Of a stretch of DNA of 64,000 bases, positions 22,028-31,400 are shown piece after piece. Below the pieces are notes generated by a model, which worked only from the letters and a program-made list of their open reading frames with translations, did no database searches and was not told where the DNA came from. The stretch is from Mycobacterium adipatum (lineage in GTDB: Bacteria; Actinomycetota; Actinomycetes; Mycobacteriales; Mycobacteriaceae). How positions within the stretch are numbered: position 1 is the stretch's first letter; each line of letters starts with the position of its first letter. The stretch covers positions 3,534,001-3,598,000 of the forward strand of contig NZ_CP015596.1 in the NCBI RefSeq assembly GCF_001644575.1, written 5' to 3'. Both the position numbers and the translations under genes were made by a program.

Positions 22028-22270
22028 ATGACCACGGTTCAGCGGGGACGGATGCCGGCCGGGTGGGCCGCCGACCTGTCCGACGAGTACGACTGGGTTC
22101 CGCTGCGACTGCCTCCCGATGTCACCCGGTTGTCGGCGTCGGTGCGATTGTCGATCGAGGCGCAGTACCGCGGGTGGGAGCTGACCAGGGTGCGCCTGTA
22201 CACCGACGGGAGCCGACGGGTGTTGTTGCGCCGCAAGAAATCCGTCCTCGGTGAGCAGCCCGCTCTGTGA
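22028..22270 (+). CDS. DUF5703 family small protein
   Basis: Protein of 80 residues with [19 protein letters not shown] and a C-terminal basic tail ([10 protein letters not shown]). It matches the small DUF5703 proteins found next to pyrD in actinobacteria; function unknown. GGAGAGGAG ends 6-7 bases before the ATG at 22028; a GTG directly upstream at 22025 would be too close. Its stop overlaps the pyrD start (GTGA). Confidence 0.7.
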   Translation: MTTVQRGRMPAGWAADLSDEYDWVPLRLPPDVTRLSASVRLSIEAQYRGWELTRVRLYTDGSRRVLLRRKKSVLGEQPAL

Positions 22271-23331
22271 TCTACCGACTGCTTCGCCGCGCGTTCTTCC
22301 AGGTGGACCCGGAACGCATCCACACCTTCGTGTTCGCCGCTCTACGCCTGGCCACCCGCCCCGGTTTCACCCGCCGCCGGCTGTCCGGGAGTTTGGCGCC
22401 CCGTGATCCGGTGTTGGCCAGCACCGTGTGGGGTGTGCGCTTTCCCGGCCCGCTCGGGCTGGCCGCCGGTTTCGACAAGGACGGGCACGGACTGTCGGCA
22501 TGGGGCGCGCTCGGGTTCGGGTATGCCGAGGTCGGCACGGTGACCGCGCAGCCGCAGCCGGGCAATCCGAAGCCACGGCTGTTCCGGCTGCCCCAGGACC
22601 GGGCCCTGCTCAACCGGATGGGCTTCAACAATCACGGCGCCGGCGCGCTGGCCGTGGCGCTGACCCGGCACACGCCCGACGTACCGATCGGCGTGAACAT
22701 CGGCAAGACCAAGGCGACCCCCGCCGAGCGGGCCGTGGCTGACTACGCCGACAGTGCGCGCCTGGTCGGCCCACTGGCCTCGTATCTGGTGGTGAACGTG
22801 AGTTCGCCGAACACCCCGGGGTTGCGCGATCTGCAGGCGGTGTCCGCCCTGCGGCCCATCCTGGCCGCCGTCCGCAACGCCACCTCCACGCCGGTGCTCG
22901 TCAAGATCGCACCGGATCTGTCCGATCAGGACATCGACGAGATCGCGGATCTGGCAGTCGAATTGGGGCTCGCCGGGATCGTCGCCACCAACACCACGGT
23001 GTCCCGCGCGGGCCTGCGCACCCCCGGGGTCGCCGAACTCGGCGCCGGCGGGATCTCCGGCGCACCGGTTGCCGCCCGGTCCCTGGAGGTGCTGCGGCGC
23101 CTCTACGCGCGGGTCGGCGACCGACTGGTGCTGATCAGCGTGGGCGGCATCGAGACCGCCGACGACGCCTGGGAACGCATCCTCTCGGGTGCCACCCTGC
23201 TCCAGGGCTACACCGGGTTCATCTACGGCGGCGGCTTGTGGGCCAAGCAGATTCACGACGGCATCGCCCGCAGGCTGCACGAGGGAGGGTACGGGTCGCT
23301 GTCCGAGGCGGTCGGCGCCGGCGTCCGTTAG
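22267..23331 (+). CDS. pyrD: Dihydroorotate dehydrogenase (quinone), class 2
   Basis: Oxidises dihydroorotate to orotate in pyrimidine synthesis, passing electrons to menaquinone at the membrane. The 354-residue length, N-terminal amphipathic helix ([17 protein letters not shown]) and the catalytic serine in [14 protein letters not shown] mark class 2. FMN-binding blocks are [33 protein letters not shown] and YTGFIYGG. Start is GTG at 22267, overlapping the upstream stop. The 3' end overlaps the convergent PEBP gene by 4 bases. Confidence 0.96.
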   Translation: MIYRLLRRAFFQVDPERIHTFVFAALRLATRPGFTRRRLSGSLAPRDPVLASTVWGVRFPGPLGLAAGFDKDGHGLSAWGALGFGYAEVGTVTAQPQPGNPKPRLFRLPQDRALLNRMGFNNHGAGALAVALTRHTPDVPIGVNIGKTKATPAERAVADYADSARLVGPLASYLVVNVSSPNTPGLRDLQAVSALRPILAAVRNATSTPVLVKIAPDLSDQDIDEIADLAVELGLAGIVATNTTVSRAGLRTPGVAELGAGGISGAPVAARSLEVLRRLYARVGDRLVLISVGGIETADDAWERILSGATLLQGYTGFIYGGGLWAKQIHDGIARRLHEGGYGSLSEAVGAGVR

Positions 23332-23852
23332 TTCTGCTCGTAGGTGGCGTGGATGACCGCGCGGGCGATCGCCTGGCCGAACAGATTGAAGCCCAGGTAG
23401 GCCGGGGTGGCGCCGTCGGGCAGATCCAGGCTCGCCACGGGCAGCGCGTGCACCGCGATGTAGTAGCGGTGCGGACCGTGCCCGGCCGGCGGCGCGGCAC
23501 CGATGAACCGCTTCTGGCCGGCGTCGTTGGCGAGCGTGACGGCACCACCGGGCAGCGCGTCGCCGTTGCCGGCATCGGCGGGCAGGGAGGTCACCTCGAC
23601 GGGCAGATCGGCGACCGCCCAGTGCCAGAATCCCGACAGCGTGGGGGCATCCGGGTCATACACCGTCACCGCGAAGCTCCGGGTCTCCTCGGGGAAACCC
23701 GACCAGCTCAACTGCGGCGAGATGTCCTTGCCCCCGGCGCCCATGATGCCGCTGACCTGATCGTTGCCGAACGGCTGCCCGTCGGTCACCGACTCCGAGG
23801 TCAGGGTGAAGGTCGGCAGATCCGGCAGATTGTCATACGGTGAGTTCGTCAT
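23328..23852 (-). CDS. PEBP family protein (YbhB/YbcL, Raf kinase inhibitor-like)
   Basis: Protein of 174 residues of the phosphatidylethanolamine-binding protein family. The ligand-site motifs are [20 protein letters not shown] (DPDxP) and [14 protein letters not shown] (GxHRY). It corresponds to Rv2140c. It has no signal peptide, so it is probably cytoplasmic. The 9-base gap after the M20 peptidase gene suggests cotranscription. Physiological ligand unknown. Confidence 0.88.
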   Translation of the reverse strand: MTNSPYDNLPDLPTFTLTSESVTDGQPFGNDQVSGIMGAGGKDISPQLSWSGFPEETRSFAVTVYDPDAPTLSGFWHWAVADLPVEVTSLPADAGNGDALPGGAVTLANDAGQKRFIGAAPPAGHGPHRYYIAVHALPVASLDLPDGATPAYLGFNLFGQAIARAVIHATYEQN

Positions 23853-23861
23853 CGCGCCCTT

Positions 23862-25205
23862 TCAGCAGTTGGTGAGGAAGTGTTCGAGGACCTTGGCTCC
23901 GAACTCTAGTGCGTCCACGGGTACCCGTTCGTCGACACCATGGAACAACGACGCGAAATCAAGGTCCGCGGGCAGCCGCAGCGGCGCGAAGCCGAAACAG
24001 CGAATTCCCAACCGTTGGAACGACTTCGCGTCGGTACCCCCGGACATCATGTAGGGCACGGTGCGTGCCTCGGGATCGAGCGCCAGCAGCGAAGCGTTCA
24101 TCTGATCCACCAGATCCCCGTCGAAGGACGTTTCGTAGGACGGCAGGTCCCGCTCCCAGCTGCGCACCACGTTCGGTCCGATGAGCTCGTCCACCTCCCG
24201 CTCGAAGGCCGCCCGCCGGCCGGGCAGCACCCGGCAGTCCAGCACCGCCTCGGCGGTGGCCGGGATGACATTGGCCTTGTAGCCCGCCTTGAGCATGGTC
24301 GGGTTGGCGGTATCGCGCAGGGTCGCACCGATGATGCGGGCGATACCGCCGAGCTTGGCGATGGTGCCGTCCAGATCGGGTGAGCCCAGGTCGAACTGGT
24401 AGCCGGTCTCCTCGGAGATCGCCGCGAGGAACTGCTCGACGGGTTCGGTGAGGACCAGCGGGAACTGGTGCCGGCCCAACCGGGCGACGGCCTCGGCGAC
24501 CTCGGTGACGGCGTTGTCGTCGTGCACCATCGACCCGTGCCCGGCCCGCCCTCGGGCGGTCAGCCGCATCCAGGCCAGGCCCTTCTCGGCGGTCTCGATC
24601 AGATACAGCCGGCGCTGACCGCCGTCGCGGCGCGGCACGGTCAGGGAGAACCCGCCCACCTCACCGATGGCCTCGGTGACACCCTCGAACAGATCGGGCC
24701 GGTTGTCGACGAGCCACTGGGCGCCGTAGGTGCCGCCGTGCTCCTCATCGGAGACGAAGGCGAACACCAGATCCCGCGGCGGCACGATGCCGTGCCGCTT
24801 GAAGTGCCTGGCGACGGCGATCATCATGCCGACCATGTCCTTCATGTCGACCGCGCCGCGTCCCCACACGTAGCCGTCCTTGACCGCCCCGGAGAACGGG
24901 TGCACGCTCCAGTCCGCGGGCTCGGCGGGCACCACGTCGAGGTGACCGTGGATCAGCAGGGCGCCGCGGTCGGGGTCGGCGCCGGGCAGCCGCGCGAACA
25001 GGTTGCCCCGGCCCGGTGCGCCGGCCTCGAGGTACTCACAGGTGTAGCCGACCTCCCGTAGCCGGTCGCCCACCCACTGCGCGCAGTCCGCCTCACCCTT
25101 GGTGGTGGCCGGGTCGCCGGTGTTGGAGGTGTCGAATCGGATCAGGGTGCTCACGAGGTCGACGACCTCGTCCGCGCTTGTGGGGGGAACGCTCACAGTC
25201 ACCAT
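23862..25205 (-). CDS. M20-family metallopeptidase (dipeptidase/deacylase)
   Basis: Zinc amidohydrolase of 447 residues, Rv2141c type. Metal ligands and catalytic residues are visible in order: LLIHGHLDVVPAE (His, catalytic Asp), GAVDMKDMVG (bridging Asp), VSDEEHGGTYGA (catalytic Glu and metal Glu), a dimerisation domain with RGRAGHGSM, and the last metal His in SLFHGVDERVP. The substrate is unknown; family members act on dipeptides or N-acyl amino acids. The start is taken as ATG 25205; the frame opens at 25283. Confidence 0.85.
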   Translation of the reverse strand: MVTVSVPPTSADEVVDLVSTLIRFDTSNTGDPATTKGEADCAQWVGDRLREVGYTCEYLEAGAPGRGNLFARLPGADPDRGALLIHGHLDVVPAEPADWSVHPFSGAVKDGYVWGRGAVDMKDMVGMMIAVARHFKRHGIVPPRDLVFAFVSDEEHGGTYGAQWLVDNRPDLFEGVTEAIGEVGGFSLTVPRRDGGQRRLYLIETAEKGLAWMRLTARGRAGHGSMVHDDNAVTEVAEAVARLGRHQFPLVLTEPVEQFLAAISEETGYQFDLGSPDLDGTIAKLGGIARIIGATLRDTANPTMLKAGYKANVIPATAEAVLDCRVLPGRRAAFEREVDELIGPNVVRSWERDLPSYETSFDGDLVDQMNASLLALDPEARTVPYMMSGGTDAKSFQRLGIRCFGFAPLRLPADLDFASLFHGVDERVPVDALEFGAKVLEHFLTNC

Positions 25206-25324
25206 TCGTACCACCGCCGCGAGGCGCTCGGGCGGGGTGGCGCACCGCCGGTGCGGGTCTGGTTTGGGCCAGACCGCCCCCATCCGTTAGCCTTAGTCGC
25301 TCCGTGCCGATGGCACGACGCAAT

Positions 25325-25410
25325 GTCCGAGTGGCGGAATGGCAGACGCGCTAGCTTGAGGTGCTAGTGCCCTATTAACGGGCGTGGGGGTTCAAGTCCC
25401 CCCTCGGACA
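25325..25410 (+). tRNA. tRNA-Leu (anticodon GAG)
   Basis: A class II tRNA of 86 nt. The acceptor stem pairs GTCCGAG (25325-25331) with CTCGGAC (25403-25409). The anticodon stem is CTAGC/GCTAG around the loop TTGAGGT, giving anticodon GAG at 25358-25360. The variable arm is long (TGCCCTATTAACGGGCG), as required for leucine. The T arm is GGGGG-TTCAAGT-CCCCC. The discriminator is A at 25410 and CCA is not encoded. The left block of conserved gene order ends here. Confidence 0.95.
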
Positions 25411-25421
25411 CACTTTCTTGT

Positions 25422-26276
25422 TCAGTCTGGTTCGGAGTTCGACTCCGACTCCACCAGGCGCCTCAGTTTTTCCCCGGCCCCGCTGCCCGGCACCGGGAGA
25501 TACGCGACGATCTGGATCTCCGGCACATCCGCGGGCGTCAGCTGGTGGTGCTCGAGCAGCAGTTCGCCCACCCCGGGGTGGAAGAACCGGCGTTCCCGGG
25601 AGGCGAACCGCTCGATGCTGCTGGCTTGCCAGCCCGCGCGGAAGTGCTCACTGTCGGCGGACAACCGGTCGATGAGCTGGGTGTAGGACGGCTCCCCCAC
25701 CCGCGGGCCGGCCTCGGCGCGGAATTCGGCAAGGAAGCGCTGACTGTCGATCTCCCAGTCCGGCAACAACTCCCGGATCGCGGGGTCGGTGAACACGAGC
25801 GCCAGCAGATTGCGATCGGCGGCGTCGGTGGTCTGCACCCCCGGATACAGCGCGGCGTAGGCGCGGTTCCAGGCCAAGATCGTCCAGGTCGGTCCGATGG
25901 CGAAGGCGGGATAGCCGGCCAGCGCGTCGAGGAAGCGCTGGATGTGCGGCGGGGGCGGCCCGAGCGTCCCGATTCCCACGGGTGCTGCGGTGTAGCCGCC
26001 GAGTGCCAGCACATAGTCGTGTTCGGCGGGCGAGAGTCGCAGTGCCCGGCTCACCGCGTCGAGCACCTGTTTGGACGGGTTGATATCGCGGCCCTGTTCC
26101 AGCCAGGTGTACCAGGTGGCGCTCACCCCGGACAGCACCGCCACCTCCTCCCGCCGCAGTCCGGCCGTCCGCAGCCGGGGCACCGCCGGGAACCCGAGCT
26201 CGGTGCGCGACGCCGCTTCCCGGCGGGCCCGCAGGAACTCTCCGAGTGCCAGCCGCTGCCTGCTGCGCTTGTCCAT
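25422..26276 (-). CDS. XRE-family regulator with MmyB-like ligand-binding domain
   Basis: Protein of 284 residues. The N-terminal helix-turn-helix (residues about 15-85, with [20 protein letters not shown]) is of the XRE/HTH_31 type. The rest (about 105-270, with [20 protein letters not shown]) is the MmyB-like domain proposed to bind fatty-acid-like ligands. Such regulators often control a divergent neighbour, here ilvD, through the 78-base gap. TACCAT lies 6 nt before the ATG at 26276, so the transcript may be leaderless. The 3' end lies 11 bases from the tRNA. Confidence 0.85.
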   Translation of the reverse strand: MDKRSRQRLALGEFLRARREAASRTELGFPAVPRLRTAGLRREEVAVLSGVSATWYTWLEQGRDINPSKQVLDAVSRALRLSPAEHDYVLALGGYTAAPVGIGTLGPPPPHIQRFLDALAGYPAFAIGPTWTILAWNRAYAALYPGVQTTDAADRNLLALVFTDPAIRELLPDWEIDSQRFLAEFRAEAGPRVGEPSYTQLIDRLSADSEHFRAGWQASSIERFASRERRFFHPGVGELLLEHHQLTPADVPEIQIVAYLPVPGSGAGEKLRRLVESESNSEPD

Positions 26277-26282
26277 CCCTGG

Positions 26283-26288
26283 ATGGTA
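26283..26288 (-). promoter_or_regulatory. -10 element of a leaderless promoter for the XRE regulator
   Basis: On the minus strand TACCAT lies 6 nt before the ATG at 26276. The imperfect palindrome at 26292-26313 covers the region just upstream. Confidence 0.45.
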
Positions 26289-26291
26289 GTA

Positions 26292-26313
26292 GTGCCAGTT
26301 CTAGTATCAGCAC
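26292..26313. promoter_or_regulatory. Candidate operator between the XRE gene and ilvD
   Basis: An imperfect 22-base palindrome with GTGC and GCAC ends and a central CTAG-type core; 14 of 22 positions are symmetric. It contains TAGTAT (26302-26307), a good -10 for ilvD, and it overlaps the region upstream of the regulator's own -10. One bound protein could therefore control both genes. The site is inferred only from symmetry and position. Confidence 0.35.
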
Positions 26314-26354
26314 CGTCTTCCCACGTAGACACCGCGAATGGCACCGTGTGTGCT

Positions 26355-28199
26355 ATGGCAGAACTGCGGTCTCGCACGGTCACCCACGGTCGCAACATGG
26401 CGGGAGCACGCTCACTGCTGCGCGCCGCCGGGGTGGCCGGCTCCGATATCGGCAAGCCCATCGTCGCGGTGGCCAACAGCTTCACCGAGTTCGTGCCCGG
26501 GCACACCCACCTGCAACCCGTCGGCCGGATCGTGTCCGAGGCCATCTCGGCCGCCGGTGGGGTGCCGCGCGAGTTCAACACCATCGCCGTCGACGACGGC
26601 ATCGCCATGGGTCACGGCGGCATGCTGTACTCGCTGCCCTCGCGCGAACTGATCGCCGATTCCGTCGAATACATGGTCAACGCGCACTGCGCCGATGCGC
26701 TGGTGTGTATCTCCAACTGCGACAAGATCACTCCCGGCATGCTGATGGCCGCGCTGCGGCTGAACATCCCGACCGTCTTCGTCTCCGGCGGCCCAATGGA
26801 GGGCGGCACCGCCGTCCTGGTGGACGGCACCGTGAAGACCCGGCTCAATCTGGTGTCGGCCATCGCCGACGCGGTGAACACCGAGGTCTCCGATGACGAC
26901 ATCACGCGCATCGAGGAAGCCGCCTGCCCGACCTGCGGGTCGTGCTCGGGGATGTTCACCGCGAACTCGATGAACTGCCTCACCGAGGCGCTGGGGTTGG
27001 CGCTGCCGGGCAACGGGTCGGTGCTGGCCACCCACACCGCGCGCCGGGCGCTGTACGAGAAGGCGGGCAGCACGGTGATGGACATCGTGCGGGCCTACTA
27101 CGACGATGATGACGCCTCCGTCCTGCCCCGCAACATCGCCACCCGGGACGCGTTCGACAACGCCATGGCCCTCGACATCGCCATGGGCGGGTCCACCAAC
27201 ACCGTGCTGCACCTGCTGGCCGCCGCGCGGGAGGCCGAGTTGGACTACACCCTCGAAGACATCGAGAAGCGCAGCCAACTGATTCCGTGTCTGTGCAAGG
27301 TCGCCCCCAACGGGCACTACCTGATGGAGGACGTGCACCGCGCCGGCGGCATCCCTGCCATCCTCGGCGAGCTGTGGCGCGGCGGGCACCTGCACGAGAC
27401 AGTGCACACCGTGCACACCGGTTCGATGGCGCAGTGGCTGCGCGACTGGGATATTCGCGGCGGGTCACCGACCGATGAGGCCGTCGAGTTGTTCCACGCC
27501 GCACCGGGATGCGTGCGCTCGGCGACCGCGTTCTCGCAGTCGCAGCGGTGGGAAAGCCTGGACACCGACGCCGAGAACGGCTGCATCCGGGACCTGGCGC
27601 ACGCCTACTCTGCCGACGGCGGCCTGGCCGTGCTGCGCGGCAACCTGTCGGTGGACGGCTGCATCGTCAAGACCGCCGGCGTCGACGAATCCATCTGGAA
27701 GTTCTCCGGCCCGGCGGTGGTGCTGGAATCCCAGGAGGACGCGGTCGAGGCCATCCTGAACAAGCGGGTGCAGCCCGGCGATGTCGTGGTGATCCGCTAC
27801 GAGGGCCCCAAGGGCGGCCCCGGCATGCAGGAGATGCTCTATCCGACAGCCTATTTGAAGGGTCGCGGACTGGGCGCCCAGTGCGCGCTGATCACCGACG
27901 GCAGGTTCTCCGGCGGTACGTCAGGCCTGTCGATCGGGCACGTCTCCCCCGAGGCGGCCGCCGGCGGCACCATCGCGCTGGTCGAGAACGGTGATTCGAT
28001 CACCATCGACATCCCGCACCGCAGCATCCAGGTCGACGTGCCCGACGAGGAACTCGCCCGCCGCCGTGCTGCGCTGGAGGCGGCCGGCGGCTACCGCCCG
28101 AAGCACCGCGACCGCACCGTGTCGCCGGCCTTGCGGGCCTACGCGGCGCTGGCGCTGTCCGCCGACAAGGGAGCCGCCCGCGATATCGAGGCGCTGTAG
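26355..28199 (+). CDS. ilvD: Dihydroxy-acid dehydratase, E. coli-type
   Basis: Iron-sulfur dehydratase of branched-chain amino acid synthesis (dihydroxy-isovalerate to ketoisovalerate). The 614 residues match the E. coli-type length. Cluster cysteines are in [11 protein letters not shown] and [18 protein letters not shown]; other signatures are [13 protein letters not shown] and [14 protein letters not shown]. The known M. tuberculosis enzyme (Rv0189c, about 575 residues) belongs to a different branch, so this may be a second copy or a replacement; sugar-acid dehydratase activity in the same superfamily is a weaker alternative. ATG 26355 matches the E. coli N terminus; the frame is open far upstream, antisense to the regulator. 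Confidence 0.88.
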   Translation: MAELRSRTVTHGRNMAGARSLLRAAGVAGSDIGKPIVAVANSFTEFVPGHTHLQPVGRIVSEAISAAGGVPREFNTIAVDDGIAMGHGGMLYSLPSRELIADSVEYMVNAHCADALVCISNCDKITPGMLMAALRLNIPTVFVSGGPMEGGTAVLVDGTVKTRLNLVSAIADAVNTEVSDDDITRIEEAACPTCGSCSGMFTANSMNCLTEALGLALPGNGSVLATHTARRALYEKAGSTVMDIVRAYYDDDDASVLPRNIATRDAFDNAMALDIAMGGSTNTVLHLLAAAREAELDYTLEDIEKRSQLIPCLCKVAPNGHYLMEDVHRAGGIPAILGELWRGGHLHETVHTVHTGSMAQWLRDWDIRGGSPTDEAVELFHAAPGCVRSATAFSQSQRWESLDTDAENGCIRDLAHAYSADGGLAVLRGNLSVDGCIVKTAGVDESIWKFSGPAVVLESQEDAVEAILNKRVQPGDVVVIRYEGPKGGPGMQEMLYPTAYLKGRGLGAQCALITDGRFSGGTSGLSIGHVSPEAAAGGTIALVENGDSITIDIPHRSIQVDVPDEELARRRAALEAAGGYRPKHRDRTVSPALRAYAALALSADKGAARDIEAL

Positions 28200-28203
28200 G
28201 TCC

Positions 28204-28413
28204 TCAGCCGGCCAGTTCCACGTCGCCGCGGTGTACCTGCACGCAGGCGCGCTTGGTTCCCCACACGGTGGGGACGTCGAAGCACACCACCTTCGGCTGC
28301 CCGAACAGCGTCGTCTCCTCGACGGTGCCGGCGGCACCCTCGGGGACGGTCTGTACGTCCATCTGATCGATCTCGCGGAGCGCGGTCACCACGTCACCAC
28401 TGTGCCAAGCCAT
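28204..28413 (-). CDS. Small SH3-like protein, unrecognised
   Basis: Protein of 69 residues (MAWHSGDVVTALREIDQMDV at the start). The pattern GDVVTALREID, VPEGAAGTVEET, PKVVCFDV and VQVHRGDVELAG resembles small SH3-like barrels of the DUF4926 type, but I cannot name it. A GGGAGAC sequence precedes the ATG at 28413. It ends 4 bases from ilvD (convergent) and lies downstream of nasN in the same direction (79-base gap), so a role in nitrate assimilation is possible but unproven. Confidence 0.6.
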   Translation of the reverse strand: MAWHSGDVVTALREIDQMDVQTVPEGAAGTVEETTLFGQPKVVCFDVPTVWGTKRACVQVHRGDVELAG

Positions 28414-28492
28414 CTCTGTCGTCTCCCTGACCACATCTACCCAAACGAATACGGCTGTGTAACGCCGCGGGAGCGACTTTTATTCGCGCCGA

Positions 28493-31400
28493 TCAGTACA
28501 CGTCGCGGACATAGCGTTTGGTGGCGACGAGTTCCTTCTTGTAGTCGTGCGCGGCCTCGGCCGACATCGAGCCGTGCTTACGGATGATCTTCATCAGCGC
28601 GTCGTCGACATCGCGGGCCATCCGGGTGGCGTCGCCGCACACATAGAAGTGCGCGCCGTCCTCCATCCAGCGCCACAGTTCGGCGCCGGCGTCGAGCATT
28701 TTGTGCTGCACGTAAATCCGGTGCGCCTGGTCGCGGGAGAAGGCGAGATCGAGATGGTTGAGCAGACCGTCGGCCACCATGTGCTCCAGGTCGTCGCGGT
28801 AGTAGAAGTTCTCGGCGCGGTGCTGGTCCCCGAAGAACAGCCAGTTGCGGCCGGTGTGGCCCAGCGCGCGCCGCTCCTGCAGGAATCCGCGGAACGGCGC
28901 GATACCGGTACCGGGGCCGACCATGATCATCGGGGTCGCCGAATCCGGCGGCGGCCGGAAGTTGGGCGAGCGCTGCACGAATACCGGAACCGTCGATGCC
29001 CGGTCGGCCAGGTGCGTGGAGGCCACCCCGCCCCGCATGGCGCCGCGGGCACTGCGGTAGCGCACCACCGACACGGTCAACTGCACCTCGTGCGGACTGA
29101 CCAGCGGGCTCGACGATATCGAATACTGCCGCGGGGTCAGCCGCACCAGCGCATCCTGCCATTCCTCCGGGTCGGCCCGCAGCGCGAACTCCTCGACGAT
29201 GTCGAGTCCGTTGCGCCCGGCCAGCCAGCCCTCCAGCTTTTCCCGCGGCTTGCGCAGCATCTTGGCCTCCGGGCAGTGCTCGGCGACGAAGCTCAGCAGA
29301 TTCGGGGTGATGCGGCAGAAATCGTAGGACGCGGTGAGCGCGCCGCGCAGATCGGTCGCGGCGCCGTCGACCTCGATGATCTCGTCGCCCGAGAGCCCGG
29401 TGGCGGCAAGCCAGGCCGACACCGTGTCCGCGGAGTTGCTGACGAACACCCCGAGCGAGTCCCCTGCGGCGTAACCGACGCCGTGCTCGGCGACGTGTTC
29501 GGAGATGTCGAAACCGAACTGCCGCACCTCTTTGCGGGCCGACGGCGGGGTGAGCCGGATGTTGCGGCACAGCGGCGCCAGAACCGGGGCGTTGCGGGTC
29601 AGTGGCGCCGGGGCTTTGGTCGGGGCCGGGACGGTCGCCGGCGGTCCGGCGTCGCGCCCGACGCCGGCGATCACCTGGTCGGCCCAGGCCGCCATCGGGG
29701 TCTCGTCGTACATCTCGCAGTCGGCGCGCTCGACCGAGCGGACCGCGCCGAGTTCGGCGAGGCGGGCATCCAGCGACTTGGCGTGGCCGCAGAAGTTGTC
29801 GTAGGCCTTGTCCCCGATGCCGAGCACCGAGTAGCGCACACCGTCGAGGGCGGGCGCGTCCGCCGACCCCAGCCGGTCCCAGAACTCGGCACCGTTGTCG
29901 GGCGGTCCACCGTCACCGAAGGTGCTGGTCACGAACACGACATCCTCGGCTGCCGCGATATCGTCCAGGTCGGCGTCGTTCATGGTGAGCAACCGGGCGC
30001 CGGAGAGCCGGGCGGCCAGCTGGGCGGCGAATTCCTCGGCGTTCCCGGTCTGGGAAGCCCACAGGACCAACGGTCCGGTTCCGGGGACCTGTTCGGGTTC
30101 CGCTCTCGAATAGGTGCCGGCCAGCAGGCCGTCCACCCACAGCCTGACCTGAGCGCGTACCGGGGCCGCGGACGGGAGTACCGGAACGCCCGGCGTGCCC
30201 GCGCCGAGACCCGCAAGGAAACCGGACAGGTAGCAACTCTCGTCCTCGGTGAGCTGCGGTGGGGCCGTGTCCAGTCCCAGCGCGGCGAGGCCGGTACCGG
30301 CCGGCGGCACCACCTCGACCGGGCGCAGCCGCACCGCGCAGACCTTGAGTTCGGGTTGCAGCGACTCGGCGTCCACGGCGTCGTTGGTGAGCGCGTTGAC
30401 GGTGAGGTACTCGCCCTGCTCGTCGTTCCAGTGGAACGGCGCCCACACGGTGCCGGGCAGCACCCGGTCGGTGATCAGCACGGGCAGTACGGCGCGACCG
30501 CGCCGTGAGGTGAGTTCCACCCGGTGGTTCTCGGTGATGCCCTGCGCGGCAGCGTCATCCGGGTGCACCTCGACGAACGGCGCGGCGTTGAGCTTGTTGA
30601 GTTTGTCGACCCGGCCGGTCTTGGTCATGGTGTGCCACTGGTGCTGCAGGCGTCCGGTGTTGAGCACCATCGGGTAATCGTCGTCGGGGAGTTCCCGCGC
30701 GTCCATGTGCGGCCGGGCCAGGAACTGGGCCCGCCGCGACGGTGTCGCGAATGCCAGCCGCGGCCGGTGCCCGGTCTCGTCGACGTGCAGGGTCTGGGAC
30801 ACCCCGTCGTTCAGGTAGCGAATCGGGTTGCGCCCCGTTGTTGTCGTGGCGTCTTCCTCGGGCGGGCACGGCCACTGCAGCGGGGTCTCGCGCAGCCGTT
30901 CATAGCTGGCACCACGCAGGTCGTATCCGGTGCGCGGGTTGGCGAACCGGCGAATCTCGTCGAAGATCTCCGAGCCCGACTTGTAGGCGAAATCGGCTCC
31001 GAAGCCCAGATATTCGGCGACACCGCAGATCAGTTCCCAATCGGCACGCGCCTCGCCGACCGGGGGAACCGACTGCTGCAGCAGGGTCAGATTGCGTTCG
31101 GAGTTGATCATGACAGCGTCCGCCTCGGCCCACAGCGCGGCGGGCAGCATGATGTCGGCGTATCGGTTGGTGGCCGTGTCGAGGTAGGCGTCCTGGGTGA
31201 TCACCAGCTCGGCCGCCTCCAAGCCGGCGATCACGGTATCCCGATTCGGCACGCTGGCAACGGGATTGGTGCAGATGATCCAGCAGGCCTTGATATCGCC
31301 GGCGGCGGCCTGCTCGAACATCGCGATGGTGCCCGGACCGACGTCGGAGCGGATGGTGCCGGGTTCCAGCCCCCACTGCTGCTCGCAGAAGTCCCGGTCC

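Noticed and set aside
25325..25410. tRNA-Leu as attachment site of a prophage or integrative element
   Set aside because: No integrase gene follows and no second copy of the tRNA 3' end was seen in the window.
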